A stretch of 64,000 nt of DNA from Amborella trichopoda. Its lineage: Eukaryota > Streptophyta > Magnoliopsida > Amborellales > Amborellaceae. The position numbers and the translations under genes were made by a program. Shown piece after piece: positions 63,930 to 64,000 of this stretch. Position 1 is the stretch's first letter. Every line of letters begins with the position of its first letter. Location of the stretch: NCBI RefSeq assembly GCF_000471905.2, contig NW_006499436.1, forward strand, positions 3,751,578 through 3,815,577. Direction: 5' to 3'. The notes under the pieces were generated by a model that did no database searches, had not been told where the DNA came from, and was given only the letters and a program-made list of their open reading frames with translations.

Positions 63930-64000
63930 TGTCACACCCCAAGAATTTACAGTACTGTTATTCCTGAGATGTGACAGACAAAACATATATACATCTATTG
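63930..64000 (-). mobile_element. Gypsy-like LTR edge (fossil)
   Basis: It begins TGTCACACCCCAAGAATTTA and matches the reverse complement of 322-392. Reading on the - strand, this is the end of an LTR whose body lies beyond the right edge of the window. Only 71 bp are visible. Confidence 0.6.

Overview
This is nuclear DNA from a flowering plant, most likely a non-grass species with large, transposon-rich introns. The evidence is spliced genes with GT-AG introns, plant-type PPR and SnRK1 genes, and L1, RTE, Copia, hAT, MULE and Harbinger relics. I cannot name the species from sequence alone; a basal eudicot or magnoliid would fit, but that is a guess.

Two host genes are clear. On the + strand, 4,193-6,562 is an intronless P-class PPR gene whose product resembles Arabidopsis At1g79540 along its whole length. 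On the - strand, six exons between 49,769 and 15,542 form a complete SnRK1 gamma subunit gene (KING1 type). Its 1,212-bp, 403-codon reading frame is spread over 34.2 kb, and all exon phases fit. About 32 kb of that is introns 1 (17.5 kb), 2 (10.4 kb) and 4 (4.4 kb), which are packed with nested mobile elements. A degenerate partial copy of the same gene lies at 12.7-14.2 kb. A possible small tail-anchored protein gene lies on the - strand at 54.0-55.2 kb.

Layout. 0-3.3 kb: hAT transposase relic cut by a Gypsy-like LTR. 3.3-6.6 kb: MITE, CT-rich leader and PPR gene. 6.6-12.7 kb: intergenic, with a hAT MITE inside a tandem duplication, a mitochondrial-carrier exon scrap and a Harbinger relic. 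12.7-15.2 kb: KING1 pseudogene piece and two MITEs. 15.3-16.6 kb: KING1 exons 6 and 5. 16.6-21.0 kb: intron 4, with Copia fragments holding two RTE tails. 21.0-21.5 kb: exons 4 and 3. 21.5-31.9 kb: intron 2, with an L1 LINE and a Copia relic holding a hAT element that carries three tandem BED zinc fingers. 31.9-32.1 kb: exon 2. 32.1-49.6 kb: intron 1, with a decayed LINE, a pair of inverted LTR-like arms interrupted by a 7.25-kb L1, a Copia relic, a MULE MITE and a GAATC-rich element. 49.6-49.8 kb: exon 1 and its duplicated GA/TC-rich leader. 50-55 kb: MITEs and tandem duplications. 55.7-58.9 kb: RTE LINE split by an L1, then a long trinucleotide array. 59-64 kb: AT-rich, gene-poor DNA with many short tandem duplications, ending in a second Gypsy-like LTR edge.

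The most distinctive observations are the reconstructed 34-kb KING1 gene, the triple-BED hAT derivative with its probable MITE relative at 52.5 kb, a five-copy MITE family, and a series of insertions whose target-site duplications can be read directly.
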